Positions 53,788 to 62,539 of a stretch of DNA of 64,000 bases are shown here, in pieces. Below the pieces are notes generated by a model, which was not told the origin of the DNA, ran no database searches, and saw only the letters and a list, made by a program, of their open reading frames with translations. The stretch's first letter is position 1; every line of letters begins with the position of its first letter. Origin of the DNA: Halobacillus sp. A5 (GTDB lineage Bacteria; Bacillota; Bacilli; Bacillales; Halobacillaceae); the NCBI RefSeq assembly GCF_024189315.1, contig NZ_JAIZEO010000003.1:620001-684000 (forward strand), written 5' to 3'. The position numbers and the translations under genes were made by a program.

Positions 53788-55134
53788 ATGACACATGTGC
53801 GATTTGACTATGAAAAAGCCCTTCCATTCTTTGGTGAGCATGAGCTTGAATATGTGCAGGATGCCGTAAGTCTGGCCCATAACGCTTTACACGAGAAAAC
53901 AGGTGCAGGAAGTGATTACCTTGGATGGCTGGATCTTCCTGAAAATTATGACCGAGAAGAATTTTCACGCATTCAGCAATCAGCAGAAAAAATAAAAAAT
54001 GATTCTGATGTTCTTCTTGTCATTGGGATCGGCGGTTCATATCTGGGGGCACGTGCCGCTATTGAAATGTTAAATCACAGTTTCTACAATGAACTGTCTT
54101 CAGAGCAGCGTAAAACGCCGCAGGTCTTCTTTGTAGGTAACAGCATTAGTGCACCTTATTTAAACGATCTATTCGACCTGCTTAAAGACAAAGATGTTTC
54201 AGTTAACGTGATTTCGAAAAGTGGAACTACTACAGAGCCTGCCATTGCTTTCCGGGCTTTCCGTAAATTTCTTGAAGACAAATATGGACAAGAAGAAGCT
54301 CAGAAACGCATTTATGCAACAACAGATAAAGAAAAAGGAGCACTTAAGACTTTAGCTGATGAACAAGGGTATGAATCCTTTGTTGTACCTGATGATGTCG
54401 GAGGCCGGTACTCAGTACTTACCGCTGTAGGTTTACTACCTATCGCTGTCAGCGGAGTAGACATAGAAAATATGATGGAAGGTGCTCAAAAAGCACAGAA
54501 CGATCTTAACACGGACAAACTGTCAGAGAATCCTGCTTATCAGTATGCCGCTGTTAGAAATGTTTTATACAGCAAAGGAAAAACAATCGAAATGATGATT
54601 AATTATGAGCCTTCTCTTCAATATTTCTCTGAATGGTGGAAACAGTTATTCGGTGAAAGTGAAGGGAAAGACCAAAAAGGAATTTATCCTTCTTCCGCTA
54701 ACTTCTCAACTGACCTGCATTCCCTGGGCCAATACGTGCAGGATGGACGCCGCGATTTGTTTGAAACGGTTCTTCATGTGGAAAAAGCTAAGTCAGATTA
54801 CACCATAGAAGAAGATGAACAGAACTTAGACGGGTTAAATTACCTGGCGGGACAGACGGTGGATTATGTTAATGAAAAAGCTTACCAGGGTACGATGCTC
54901 GCACACACTGATGGGGAAGTTCCGAACTTAATCGTTCATGTTCCTGAACTTAATGCTTATACATTCGGATACCTCGTATACTTTTTCGAGAAGGCCTGCG
55001 CTTTAAGTGGTTATCTGCTGGGGGTTAATCCCTTCGATCAGCCGGGCGTAGAAGCATACAAGAAAAATATGTTTGCTCTTTTAGGAAAGCCGGGTTTTGA
55101 AAAAGAAAAAGAAGAATTAGAACAGCGTCTATAA
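53788..55134 (+). CDS. pgi: Glucose-6-phosphate isomerase
   Basis: The 448-residue isomerase interconverts glucose-6-P and fructose-6-P, the second glycolytic step. It has the length of Bacillus Pgi. Motifs: [52 protein letters not shown] and the C-terminal [21 protein letters not shown]. It starts after ctggagga and is monocistronic. Confidence 0.97.
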   Translation: MTHVRFDYEKALPFFGEHELEYVQDAVSLAHNALHEKTGAGSDYLGWLDLPENYDREEFSRIQQSAEKIKNDSDVLLVIGIGGSYLGARAAIEMLNHSFYNELSSEQRKTPQVFFVGNSISAPYLNDLFDLLKDKDVSVNVISKSGTTTEPAIAFRAFRKFLEDKYGQEEAQKRIYATTDKEKGALKTLADEQGYESFVVPDDVGGRYSVLTAVGLLPIAVSGVDIENMMEGAQKAQNDLNTDKLSENPAYQYAAVRNVLYSKGKTIEMMINYEPSLQYFSEWWKQLFGESEGKDQKGIYPSSANFSTDLHSLGQYVQDGRRDLFETVLHVEKAKSDYTIEEDEQNLDGLNYLAGQTVDYVNEKAYQGTMLAHTDGEVPNLIVHVPELNAYTFGYLVYFFEKACALSGYLLGVNPFDQPGVEAYKKNMFALLGKPGFEKEKEELEQRL

Positions 55135-55147
55135 TAATAATAATGTG

Positions 55148-55187
55148 AAACCACCTCCAGTTATTGGTTAATCGGAGGTGGTTTTTT
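55148..55187 (+). terminator. Terminator after pgi
   Basis: An 11-bp stem aaaccacctcc/ggaggtggttt with a T run. Confidence 0.95.
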
Positions 55188-55221
55188 TGGGTAAACTAAA
55201 GGCTGAAGGAGGGATGAAATT

Positions 55222-55644
55222 ATGTTTACAATAGAATCGGAATTAACGAATAAGTTCTACGTTTACCACGAAATGGAAGAGGCGCTTGAACCTTTAGGCT
55301 TTAAAATGGCTGACAACTGGGATTACGACCATGGCTATTTTGATTATAAAATTGATAATCACAATGGATACCTTTTTCTAAGGATTCCTATAGAAGTCAT
55401 GGGCGGGTACCTGGATTCTCCTGATGAGGCAAATATGGTTAAAATAAAAGCCCCGTTTCTTCTATACCACCAGTTTCAAGATGGACTGGACGACCATGTA
55501 AGGGAAGGGAATATTAGAGCGTCCTTTGATCAGTTCCAGGAACCTAAAGACAGAGATGCGGAGTTTCCTAAAGAATACATTGAAGCGGGAAGAAAGGCTT
55601 TAAAGGATGCTGAACAAGCATTACGATCTCAGCGTAACCAATAA
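55222..55644 (+). CDS. yugN: YugN-like family protein
   Basis: A 140-residue soluble acidic protein with the YugN-like signature (ALEPLGFKMADNWDYDHGYFDYKIDNHNGYLFLRIP). Function unknown. Position between pgi and yugO is conserved with B. subtilis. It starts after gaaggagg. The last 24 bases overlap the convergent yugO gene, so there is no terminator between them. Confidence 0.87.
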   Translation: MFTIESELTNKFYVYHEMEEALEPLGFKMADNWDYDHGYFDYKIDNHNGYLFLRIPIEVMGGYLDSPDEANMVKIKAPFLLYHQFQDGLDDHVREGNIRASFDQFQEPKDRDAEFPKEYIEAGRKALKDAEQALRSQRNQ

Positions 55645-56619
55645 GATTAAAGTTTGTACGTTTTCGAGCGGTAAGGAAGGTTTCAATGTAAAGTGTACAT
55701 CTTTATTATATCTGTAGCCTATGACAATTGAGCCTTTATTTAAGTGAAATTGAACTGCATCCTCCATTGTCTTGTGATTATAGCCTTCAGGGATAGGCTC
55801 TTCATGGAACTGCCGGGATGTTAATAAGGCTAATAACAATTCAAAAGGCTCGATCGGATCATTATGGTAGAGTTCATGATAAAATAAGGTGCTCATAAAA
55901 TCATTAGAACGGATGACACGGTTTGCTCCTGCTCGCTCTGCATTAATTTTTTGCTGCTCAGTCAATACTTCTGCAATAATAAATAATTGCGAATTATGCC
56001 CTTTTAAGGAAACGATTTGATGGATAACTGATTGATCAGCGGCATGTTCTGCTTTAGAGGGATCAGCTGTGATCACTGCCAGTTTGGCTTCCTTTACATT
56101 TGCCTTCTCGAGAGTCTCCTCCGTTGTTGCGTCCCCATTAATAAAATGAACGTATGAGTGATTCTCATAAAGGCGTTTCATGGTACGATCCAGAAGTACG
56201 ATATATTCATGACAATGATTTTCAGTCATCATTTCAATCAGCTGCCGGGTTCGTTCATTCCACCCGATTAATACGATATGCCCGCTGCCCTTATAGTCTA
56301 CTTTTCCACTGGATAAATCACGTTCGTGTTTAACGGTCGCTGCTGACAAGGTGGCCATGTAAAAAGTTACTAATCCACCTCCCGTTAGAATGAGAAAGAT
56401 TGCTGTAATCTTTCCCGGTGTACTTAAGGGGACATAATCACCATAGCCAACGGTAGCTCCGGTCACAAATGCCCACCAAATACCGTCAAATACAGTAGGG
56501 AAATTATTCGGCTCTATTGCATGAATGAGCATTCCAAAGAAAATCATAAATACGAACACAGTACTAAGCAGTCTTAAAAATAATGGAAGTTGAAAATAAT
56601 AACGGATCCAGTGCTGCAC
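55621..56619 (-). CDS. yugO: Potassium channel protein YugO (RCK-gated)
   Basis: A 332-residue K+ channel subunit with two membrane helices around a pore loop with the K+ filter TVGYGD (about 60), then an RCK_N domain (GHIVLIGWNERTRQLIEMM...VHFINGDATTEETLEKANV) and a small RCK_C part. It forms a tetrameric K+ channel; in B. subtilis YugO mediates electrical signalling in biofilms. The B. subtilis chaperone gene mstX, found upstream of yugO, is not seen. GTG 56619 is preferred (aaagagg eight bases away); GTG 56628 is possible. Confidence 0.9.
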   Translation of the reverse strand: MQHWIRYYFQLPLFLRLLSTVFVFMIFFGMLIHAIEPNNFPTVFDGIWWAFVTGATVGYGDYVPLSTPGKITAIFLILTGGGLVTFYMATLSAATVKHERDLSSGKVDYKGSGHIVLIGWNERTRQLIEMMTENHCHEYIVLLDRTMKRLYENHSYVHFINGDATTEETLEKANVKEAKLAVITADPSKAEHAADQSVIHQIVSLKGHNSQLFIIAEVLTEQQKINAERAGANRVIRSNDFMSTLFYHELYHNDPIEPFELLLALLTSRQFHEEPIPEGYNHKTMEDAVQFHLNKGSIVIGYRYNKDVHFTLKPSLPLENVQTLILLVTLRS

Positions 56620-56673
56620 GATAAGCACCTCTTTTTTATCTAGTATGTCTGCATTGATACAAATTCAAACATT

Positions 56674-56700
56674 CAAAAAGCCTCCCAATGAGGGAGGCTC
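56674..56700 (-). terminator. Terminator of the thioredoxin-like gene
   Basis: The stem gcctccc/gggaggc has AAAA on its left side (T tract on the minus strand). Confidence 0.85.
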
Positions 56701-56702
56701 AA

Positions 56703-57266
56703 TTAATGAGAGAAGCTCGTCAGTTTATTTTTCATATCTTTAAATACATAATCTCTAAAATCTTCATTATCTCTAAAAGCTTTTGTTACGAATTGGAACA
56801 TCTCTTTCTGTTTTTCTTTAAATTGAGGATGGTCCTCTCCGGGTAAGGATGAAGTTGCGTTATCAATAAACTGCTGAAGCTCCGGCGCGCGGGGGCCCCA
56901 GTGAAGTACTTCTTTTCCTTCTCGATCAATTATAATAATTTTGGGGATTGACCGGGACTGCTGATTGGTCAGATAGTGATCCATTAATTCAAGGTTCTCA
57001 TCTCTTGAGAGAAAATGTGTGTGAATTCTTCCCGCTTCGGCAATTCTTAAAAAAACAGGTATATTGAGCATGGCGTCTCCACACCAGTCTTCTGTTAATA
57101 TGATTGCTCTCCAATTATTTCCTCTTAAACTTGATAAAAGCGGCTCATCTTCTGTTGGGATTCTAAAGTTTTCATAAATATAAATAAAGCCCTCCTGATG
57201 CTGCTTCATAGAATCTACATATTCTTGGGCACTTTTACCTTTAGCATACCAATCATTTAATTCCAT
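56703..57266 (-). CDS. Thioredoxin-family protein with a single active-site cysteine
   Basis: A 187-residue thioredoxin-like protein (TRX_9-type) starting MELNDWYAKG. The active-site loop reads LTEDWCGDAMLNIP, so only the first cysteine (Cys62) of a CxxC is present. SIPKIIIID is the cis-Pro strand. It is soluble. Without a resolving cysteine it cannot be a classic disulfide reductase; it may act through mixed disulfides or have lost redox function. ATG 57266 has aggagga eight bases upstream. Confidence 0.82.
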   Translation of the reverse strand: MELNDWYAKGKSAQEYVDSMKQHQEGFIYIYENFRIPTEDEPLLSSLRGNNWRAIILTEDWCGDAMLNIPVFLRIAEAGRIHTHFLSRDENLELMDHYLTNQQSRSIPKIIIIDREGKEVLHWGPRAPELQQFIDNATSSLPGEDHPQFKEKQKEMFQFVTKAFRDNEDFRDYVFKDMKNKLTSFSH

Positions 57267-57391
57267 TGTCATTCCTCCTTCATCACGACATCCTTATACT
57301 TGTTCCCTATTTAAGAATTAATTAAGCGCACTTTTATATTTTATAAGTCCAAGTGTTATAATTTAGTGAGAAACTGATTGGAGGTATACAT

Positions 57392-58450
57392 ATGAAATTG
57401 CAAAATCAAGACTTGTTAATGGAGCTTTTAAACACTCCGTCCCCTTCAAGTATGGAAATGGAAATCCAGAAACGCTGGATTAAAGAAATGAATTCGTACG
57501 CAGATGAGATACGAACCGATCACGCAGGAAATGCAATAGCCGTATTAAACCCCGAAGCAGAATTTAAGGTTTTATTGGCAGGGCATTGTGACGAAATCGC
57601 ACTGGTCATAAACCGTATTGATGAGGATGGTTATTTATACATCGATAAGATGGGAGGGATTAACCCGAAAGCAGCCGTAGGAATGAAGGTTTCTGTGCTG
57701 GGCAGTAATAAAACACTCCATGGTGTAATTGGTGTAAATGCTCAGCACCACGGCGGGCTGAAAGGGGATTTTGATTTAGATGAGCTGTTTATTGATTGTG
57801 GAGCTAAGTCTAAGGATGAGATAGAAGCTTTTGTTCGTATTGGCGATCTCGCTGTCTATAATCGTGAGCCTGAAATATTGATGAATCGCTATGTTACAGG
57901 TAGAGGATTGGATAACAGAACAGGGCAGTTTATCGTTGGAGAAGTGCTCCGCCGGCTTTCTCAAAAGAACTTAAACGTAGGGGTGTATGCTGCCAGTACA
58001 GTAAACGAAGAAACGAATATGGGTGGAGCTTATTTTGCTGCTGCGGGTGTAAAGCCGAGTATGGCGATTGCGTGTGATGTGACGTTTGCCACCGATTATC
58101 CTGGAGTGAACAAAAATAAGTATGGCGATATTAAACTTGAAGGCGGTCCTGTACTGGCGAAAGGTGCTCCTATTAACCGTAAAATTAATCAGCTGCTCGA
58201 GTCCAGTGCTCAAAAACTGAATATGAAAGTGCAATTTGAATTGACATCAAGAGCGACCGGCACTGATGCAGATCGTATGAGATTAACAGGAGAAGGAGTG
58301 CCTGTCAGTCTTGTATCCCTTCCCTTACGATATATGCACTCACCTGTAGAAACGGCGAGTCTCTCTGATATCAATCAAGAAATCGACTTGCTTGTAAATA
58401 TGATTGAAAATATGACGGGGAATGAAAGCTTGAATCCTCTGGACGAGTAA
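57392..58450 (+). CDS. M42-family metallopeptidase (glutamyl/deblocking aminopeptidase type)
   Basis: The 352-residue dinuclear zinc aminopeptidase of clan MH, family M42 (YtoP/FrvX/PepA-like), has Zn ligands in LAGHCDEIA, GRGLDNRTG, VNEETNMGGAYFAA and CDVTFATD, with the final His in YMHSPVE. It forms tetrahedral dodecamers that finish off peptides. It starts after tggaggta. No partner genes adjoin. Confidence 0.92.
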   Translation: MKLQNQDLLMELLNTPSPSSMEMEIQKRWIKEMNSYADEIRTDHAGNAIAVLNPEAEFKVLLAGHCDEIALVINRIDEDGYLYIDKMGGINPKAAVGMKVSVLGSNKTLHGVIGVNAQHHGGLKGDFDLDELFIDCGAKSKDEIEAFVRIGDLAVYNREPEILMNRYVTGRGLDNRTGQFIVGEVLRRLSQKNLNVGVYAASTVNEETNMGGAYFAAAGVKPSMAIACDVTFATDYPGVNKNKYGDIKLEGGPVLAKGAPINRKINQLLESSAQKLNMKVQFELTSRATGTDADRMRLTGEGVPVSLVSLPLRYMHSPVETASLSDINQEIDLLVNMIENMTGNESLNPLDE

Positions 58451-58520
58451 AAATAATTCTCTATTTCATATTGGATTTCTAAACTAACTAAATAAATTAC
58501 TAAAATAATTTTTAATTAAA

Positions 58521-58549
58521 GAGTATAAATCCTTTGTGGATTTATACTC
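58521..58549. terminator. Hairpin between the M42 peptidase gene and tspO
   Basis: A perfect 12-bp stem gagtataaatcc/ggatttatactc has AT-rich flanks; probably a bidirectional terminator. Confidence 0.7.
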
Positions 58550-58602
58550 GAATTTCAATTATATAGTTCCTTCCCATCATCTCTAAAGAGCACCAGCAGC
58601 CT

Positions 58603-59091
58603 TTAGAATAAAGCGGTCATTCCAGGGTTAAGTGAATAAATTGTAAAAGCCAGTACCGTTGCAAAGCTGCTCCAAACCACATAGGGGATAAGCAGACTAC
58701 CGCTTATCCGGTTCTTTTTAAATAAAAGGATTGTCAGCCACAGTGAGGTTACAGCAACTAACACGCAATCTATAGAAGCCAGCAATAAGTCTTTCTGTAT
58801 AAATTGAAAGTAGCTGAACAATTGATTAAATACGTAGTTCATAAGTAGAACAAACCAAACGCTTTTGGGGATCTCCTTGTATCCATATCTATATACAATA
58901 ATGGAAAGAGCAAGTGAGATTAACCCAAATAAAACGCCCCAAATGATTCCGATTGAACCCCCTGCTGGTGTCCAACAGGGCTTATCTAATTGGTTGTACC
59001 AGCTTTGGTCTATTGGAAACAAAAATCCTGCAACAGAAAAAGAAATATAAATTAATATAAAGCTTAAAGCGGCTGTAAAAAGTTTTCTCAT
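58603..59091 (-). CDS. tspO: TspO/MBR family tryptophan-rich sensory protein
   Basis: The 162-residue protein has five membrane helices. The family motif W-x-x-L-x-K-P-x-W-T-P is at the first loop (WYNQLDKPCWTPAGG), and the C-terminal helices have YVVWSSFATVL. TspO binds and degrades porphyrins and is linked to stress. The family ends near 160 residues, so it is complete. It is followed by no obvious partner. Confidence 0.9.
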   Translation of the reverse strand: MRKLFTAALSFILIYISFSVAGFLFPIDQSWYNQLDKPCWTPAGGSIGIIWGVLFGLISLALSIIVYRYGYKEIPKSVWFVLLMNYVFNQLFSYFQFIQKDLLLASIDCVLVAVTSLWLTILLFKKNRISGSLLIPYVVWSSFATVLAFTIYSLNPGMTALF

Positions 59092-59101
59092 ACTATATAA
59101 C

Positions 59102-59138
59102 TATACTAAAAGAAGAACGGAATTACTTCCGTTCTTCT
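59102..59138 (-). terminator. Terminator overlapping the end of the YteA-like gene
   Basis: A 12-bp stem agaagaacggaa/ttccgttcttct whose loop holds the stop codon; a T tract (minus strand) follows. Confidence 0.85.
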
Positions 59139-59491
59139 TCCGCCTCATTAACATTAAATCTAGCAGCAGGCATGGCTTCCAAACGTTCTAACGGAATAGG
59201 GTCGCCTGATTTTTCACTTATACCATAGGTTCCGTTCTCAATCCTGTCTAAGGCATCGTTAATGTCCATTAACCTCTCTTTTGACTGTTCGTATAAGGTT
59301 TGTTCCTTTTCGCGTTCATGCTGAACAGTTCCTAGGTCGCCAGGATGATCTGATACGCTGGATAATTCTCCTTCGTAGTCACTGGAGGATTGGTCCTGTT
59401 TTTTTAAATATTGATTAATGTTATCTTCTGCTTCTTCCTTCATTTTCTCTAACTGTTGTTTAAAATGAGCGAGTTGTTTTTCATTAAGCAT
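59123..59491 (-). CDS. YteA/DksA-like protein with degenerate zinc finger
   Basis: A 122-residue protein: a long N-terminal coiled coil (1-75), then a DksA/TraR-type C-terminal end GTYGISEKSGDPIPLERLEAMPAARF, in which none of the zinc-binding cysteines remains. YteA-type proteins of bacilli are similar. It might act on RNA polymerase as DksA does, or have another role. It is complete at its start (aaggag site) and ends in a terminator. Confidence 0.83.
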   Translation of the reverse strand: MLNEKQLAHFKQQLEKMKEEAEDNINQYLKKQDQSSSDYEGELSSVSDHPGDLGTVQHEREKEQTLYEQSKERLMDINDALDRIENGTYGISEKSGDPIPLERLEAMPAARFNVNEAEEERK

Positions 59492-59517
59492 AATATTATT
59501 AAACTCCTTTCAATATG

Positions 59518-59913
59518 TTAGGAGGTTTTTAGAGGCACTACCCCCACCGTACAGCGGGATATTGAAATAAGTTCATTATCTTCATCTGTAACTTTAATTT
59601 CCCAGACCATGGTTCGCTTACCAATGTGAAATGGTCTGGCTGTGCCGTACACAGATCCGGTTCGCGTACTTTTAATATGGTTGGCGTTAATTTCTATTCC
59701 GAAGACCTGATGAGTATTCGGATCAATATTTAAAAAACCCGCTATACTTGCAGCGGATTCCGCCAAAGCCACAGTTGCTCCACCATGTAAATAGCCCATA
59801 GGCTGCTGCGTACGTTTATCGACCGGCATTTTTAAAGTAACTTGATCGGGGGCAGCTTCAACTACCTCTATACCTAACGTTTCCATTAATGTGTTTTCCA
59901 TAGATAGTTTCAA
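59518..59913 (-). CDS. menI: Hotdog-fold thioesterase, probable DHNA-CoA thioesterase MenI
   Basis: A 131-residue hotdog thioesterase close to E. coli YdiI/MenI: PVDKRTQQPMGYLHGGATVALAESAASIAGF holds the HGG loop and catalytic Glu, and GIEINANHIKSTRTG matches the YdiI pattern. MenI releases 1,4-dihydroxy-2-naphthoate from its CoA ester in menaquinone synthesis. Position beside menA supports this. TTG 59913 is chosen because aagga lies nine bases upstream; ATG 59922 abuts that site. Confidence 0.8.
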   Translation of the reverse strand: MKLSMENTLMETLGIEVVEAAPDQVTLKMPVDKRTQQPMGYLHGGATVALAESAASIAGFLNIDPNTHQVFGIEINANHIKSTRTGSVYGTARPFHIGKRTMVWEIKVTDEDNELISISRCTVGVVPLKTS

Positions 59914-59962
59914 ACTTATCATTCCTTTCTATTATTCCCCTCATAGGATAGGTCAAACCTAT

Positions 59963-59989
59963 TGAAAAAGGATGGTCTAATAACCATCC
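59963..59989 (-). terminator. Terminator of menA
   Basis: The stem ggatggt/accatcc with AAAAA on its left (minus-strand T tract). Confidence 0.85.
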
Positions 59990-59995
59990 AGTTGT

Positions 59996-60943
59996 TTAAA
60001 GCGTTAGAGGTATATACAAATGCAGCAGTAAAGAAAGACCTAAAAGAAGCCCGTAAAACGTGTTTGTTTGTGCAGTAGCTTTCATGGCAGGCATCATTTC
60101 TAAAGGTGTATTTTTGTTTTTAAATCCCATTACGGAAGCTTTTGCTTTTATTAAACTCAGCAATGCAATAATCGACCAAATGGGTAAGACTCCTATTGAG
60201 ATAAGAACCACCGTCAATCCATAGGCCAACCCATAAATAGAAGTTAAGAAATGGATTGCCCCCTCATGACCAAACAAAATAGCGAGGGTTCTCCGACCGT
60301 TTTCGGCATCACCCACCCGGTCCCTTATGTTATTTGCCAGCAAAATCGCTCCGATAAATATGGCAACAGGTAAGGAAATAATTAACACATTTAATTCAAG
60401 AGTCAGGGTTTGTATATAATAGCTTATGCCAATAATAATCGTGCCCATGAAGATGCCGGCTGTCACTTCTCCATAAGGGGTATAAGCAATAGGGTAAGGT
60501 CCGCCGGTATAAAGATATCCAAACAGCATACTTATAATGCCGATTGCTGCGATCCACCAGCTTGAAGAAGCGCATATATATACACCTAATAATGTTGCCG
60601 CTCCAAGGAAACTATAAGCTAAGACCTTAACAGTAGTGGGGCTAATCCCGTCCCGTACTATGGCACCTCCAATCCCGACTGACTTTTCATTATCAAGTCC
60701 GTGAACATAGTCGAAATATTCATTAAACATATTAGTAGCTGCTTGTATTAAAATTGAGGCCAGCAGCATGGCCGTAAATAATCCAATATGCAGTGCTCCG
60801 TCTAAAGCGGCCAGCATGGAACCGATAAATACAGGTACAAAAGCGGCAGTCAATGTATGGGGGCGTAATAACCGCCACCATATTTGAAAGCCGTCCCGCT
60901 CGTTTAAGGAAGCTTTTACATCTTGATTAGGTACCGTGTTCAT
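59996..60943 (-). CDS. menA: 1,4-dihydroxy-2-naphthoate polyprenyltransferase MenA
   Basis: The 315-residue UbiA-superfamily prenyltransferase has about nine membrane helices and the Asp-rich motif NMFNEYFDYVHGLD (Mg/diphosphate site) and second motif NNIRDRVGDAENGRRTLA. It attaches the polyprenyl chain to DHNA and releases CO2, giving demethylmenaquinone. ATG 60943 follows aagggag at eight bases. It is divergent from menF-menD. Confidence 0.95.
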   Translation of the reverse strand: MNTVPNQDVKASLNERDGFQIWWRLLRPHTLTAAFVPVFIGSMLAALDGALHIGLFTAMLLASILIQAATNMFNEYFDYVHGLDNEKSVGIGGAIVRDGISPTTVKVLAYSFLGAATLLGVYICASSSWWIAAIGIISMLFGYLYTGGPYPIAYTPYGEVTAGIFMGTIIIGISYYIQTLTLELNVLIISLPVAIFIGAILLANNIRDRVGDAENGRRTLAILFGHEGAIHFLTSIYGLAYGLTVVLISIGVLPIWSIIALLSLIKAKASVMGFKNKNTPLEMMPAMKATAQTNTFYGLLLGLSLLLHLYIPLTL

Positions 60944-61147
60944 GGGGGTCATCTCCCTTGGATTAAATAATATCAACTTAAGTTTAGGGAAACGGTATTA
61001 AAGTGTCAATGATTGTAAGAGTATGTTAGAAAAAATGGGGATTCCTTGAGTCCTGAAGAGAAAGAGAATAAAATAGAGTAGGGTCTGTTTAATCTTAGCT
61101 AAGACCGATTAAATGCAGCGTCCCTGATTGGGATGGGAGGAATTTTC

Positions 61148-62539
61148 ATGCTTCATACAAAAATACCTCAGATCGAAGAGATCATAGAGGGAGCAATAAA
61201 ACAGGCTTATTTGAGTAAAGAGCCGCAGTTTATTAGTATTGTAAACCAAATTGATTATACAGATAGTATTGCTTTTTTAGATCGTGCAAATAAAGTAGAC
61301 AAGCATCGTTTATTCTGGCAGAGTGCGGACGAAGAGTTTACGCTGGTTGGAGTTGGCTCAACCAAAAAAATCTTATCCTCTAACTCCCACCGTTTTAATG
61401 AAATAGAGGCAGTCTGGAATGAAGTTCAGCAGAAGGCAAGCGTGTACGACATTCTACATGAGAAAGGGACGGGTCTTGTTTCAATTGGCGGCTTCAGTTT
61501 CGACACAAAACAGGATAACAATGCCCCGTGGGCTAATTTTCCCCACAACCAAATGACGATCCCGATGTATCTATTAACAAATAAAGGTAACCAGTCTTTT
61601 CTTACCACTAATATCCTTATAATGGAAGAAGATCACAAGCAGCAGATTGTGCATCAAATTTTAACGGATCATGAACAATTGTTGACAGCTGAGAGAGAAG
61701 AATTGAATCTTCCCGATCGTATCGGCCGTTTAGATGTTGCACCGGAAGAATGGAAGGAGATTGTAAAACAAGCTACCGACGACATTAAAAATAACAAACT
61801 GGAAAAGGTAGTATTGGCCAGAGAGGTGAGAGTGAAATTTAGTCATGACGTACAACTCGCTGCAGTAATTGAAAAGCTTTGCGAAACTCAAATAAACAGC
61901 TATGTTTTTGCCATTGAAAGCGGTGGGGATTACTTTGTAGGGGCTACACCTGAAAGACTCGCTAAAGTTGATAACCAGGAATTGATCTCTACATGCCTGG
62001 CAGGTACGGTTCCTAGAGGACATTACCCTGAACAAGATGAGCAGCTCGGAGAAGCGTTACTGAATGATCCTAAGAACAGACAAGAGCATGACTTTGTTGT
62101 TCAAATGATTCGCGAGGCTGTGGAAGCCTGCTGTTATAATGTTTCAATTCCACAGGAGCCGGTGGTATATCCTTTAAGAAACTTACAGCACTTGTATACC
62201 CCTGTTACGGCTACCCTGGAAAAAGGATATACTTTATTAGATGTAGTCGCCCGTCTGCATCCCACTCCTGCACTTGGGGGGCTTCCTCAGAAAACTTCAG
62301 TGGACTATATCAGGGATCATGAAGTTTTGAATCGCGGCTGGTATGCTGGTCCATTAGGGTGGTTTGACGGAAAAAATAATGGAGAATTTGCGGTAGCCAT
62401 TCGATCTGCTTTAATTCAAAAAAATGAAGCATCGTTGTTTGCGGGCTGTGGTGTTGTAGAAGATTCTGATCCTGAAGCCGAATTTGAAGAGACAGGTGTC
62501 AAACTGAAACCGATGCTTTCAGCTTTAGGAGGATACTAA
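61148..62539 (+). CDS. menF: Isochorismate synthase MenF
   Basis: The 463-residue chorismate-utilising enzyme makes isochorismate, the first step of menaquinone synthesis. The C-terminal half is the chorismate-binding domain: KLEKVVLAREVRV, FVGATPERL, CLAGTVPRG, NLQHLYTPVTA, HPTPALGGLP and GCGVVEDSDPEAEFEET. ATG 61148 has a gggagga site; the ATG at 61133 has none. Its stop overlaps the menD start (TAATG). Confidence 0.95.
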   Translation: MLHTKIPQIEEIIEGAIKQAYLSKEPQFISIVNQIDYTDSIAFLDRANKVDKHRLFWQSADEEFTLVGVGSTKKILSSNSHRFNEIEAVWNEVQQKASVYDILHEKGTGLVSIGGFSFDTKQDNNAPWANFPHNQMTIPMYLLTNKGNQSFLTTNILIMEEDHKQQIVHQILTDHEQLLTAEREELNLPDRIGRLDVAPEEWKEIVKQATDDIKNNKLEKVVLAREVRVKFSHDVQLAAVIEKLCETQINSYVFAIESGGDYFVGATPERLAKVDNQELISTCLAGTVPRGHYPEQDEQLGEALLNDPKNRQEHDFVVQMIREAVEACCYNVSIPQEPVVYPLRNLQHLYTPVTATLEKGYTLLDVVARLHPTPALGGLPQKTSVDYIRDHEVLNRGWYAGPLGWFDGKNNGEFAVAIRSALIQKNEASLFAGCGVVEDSDPEAEFEETGVKLKPMLSALGGY

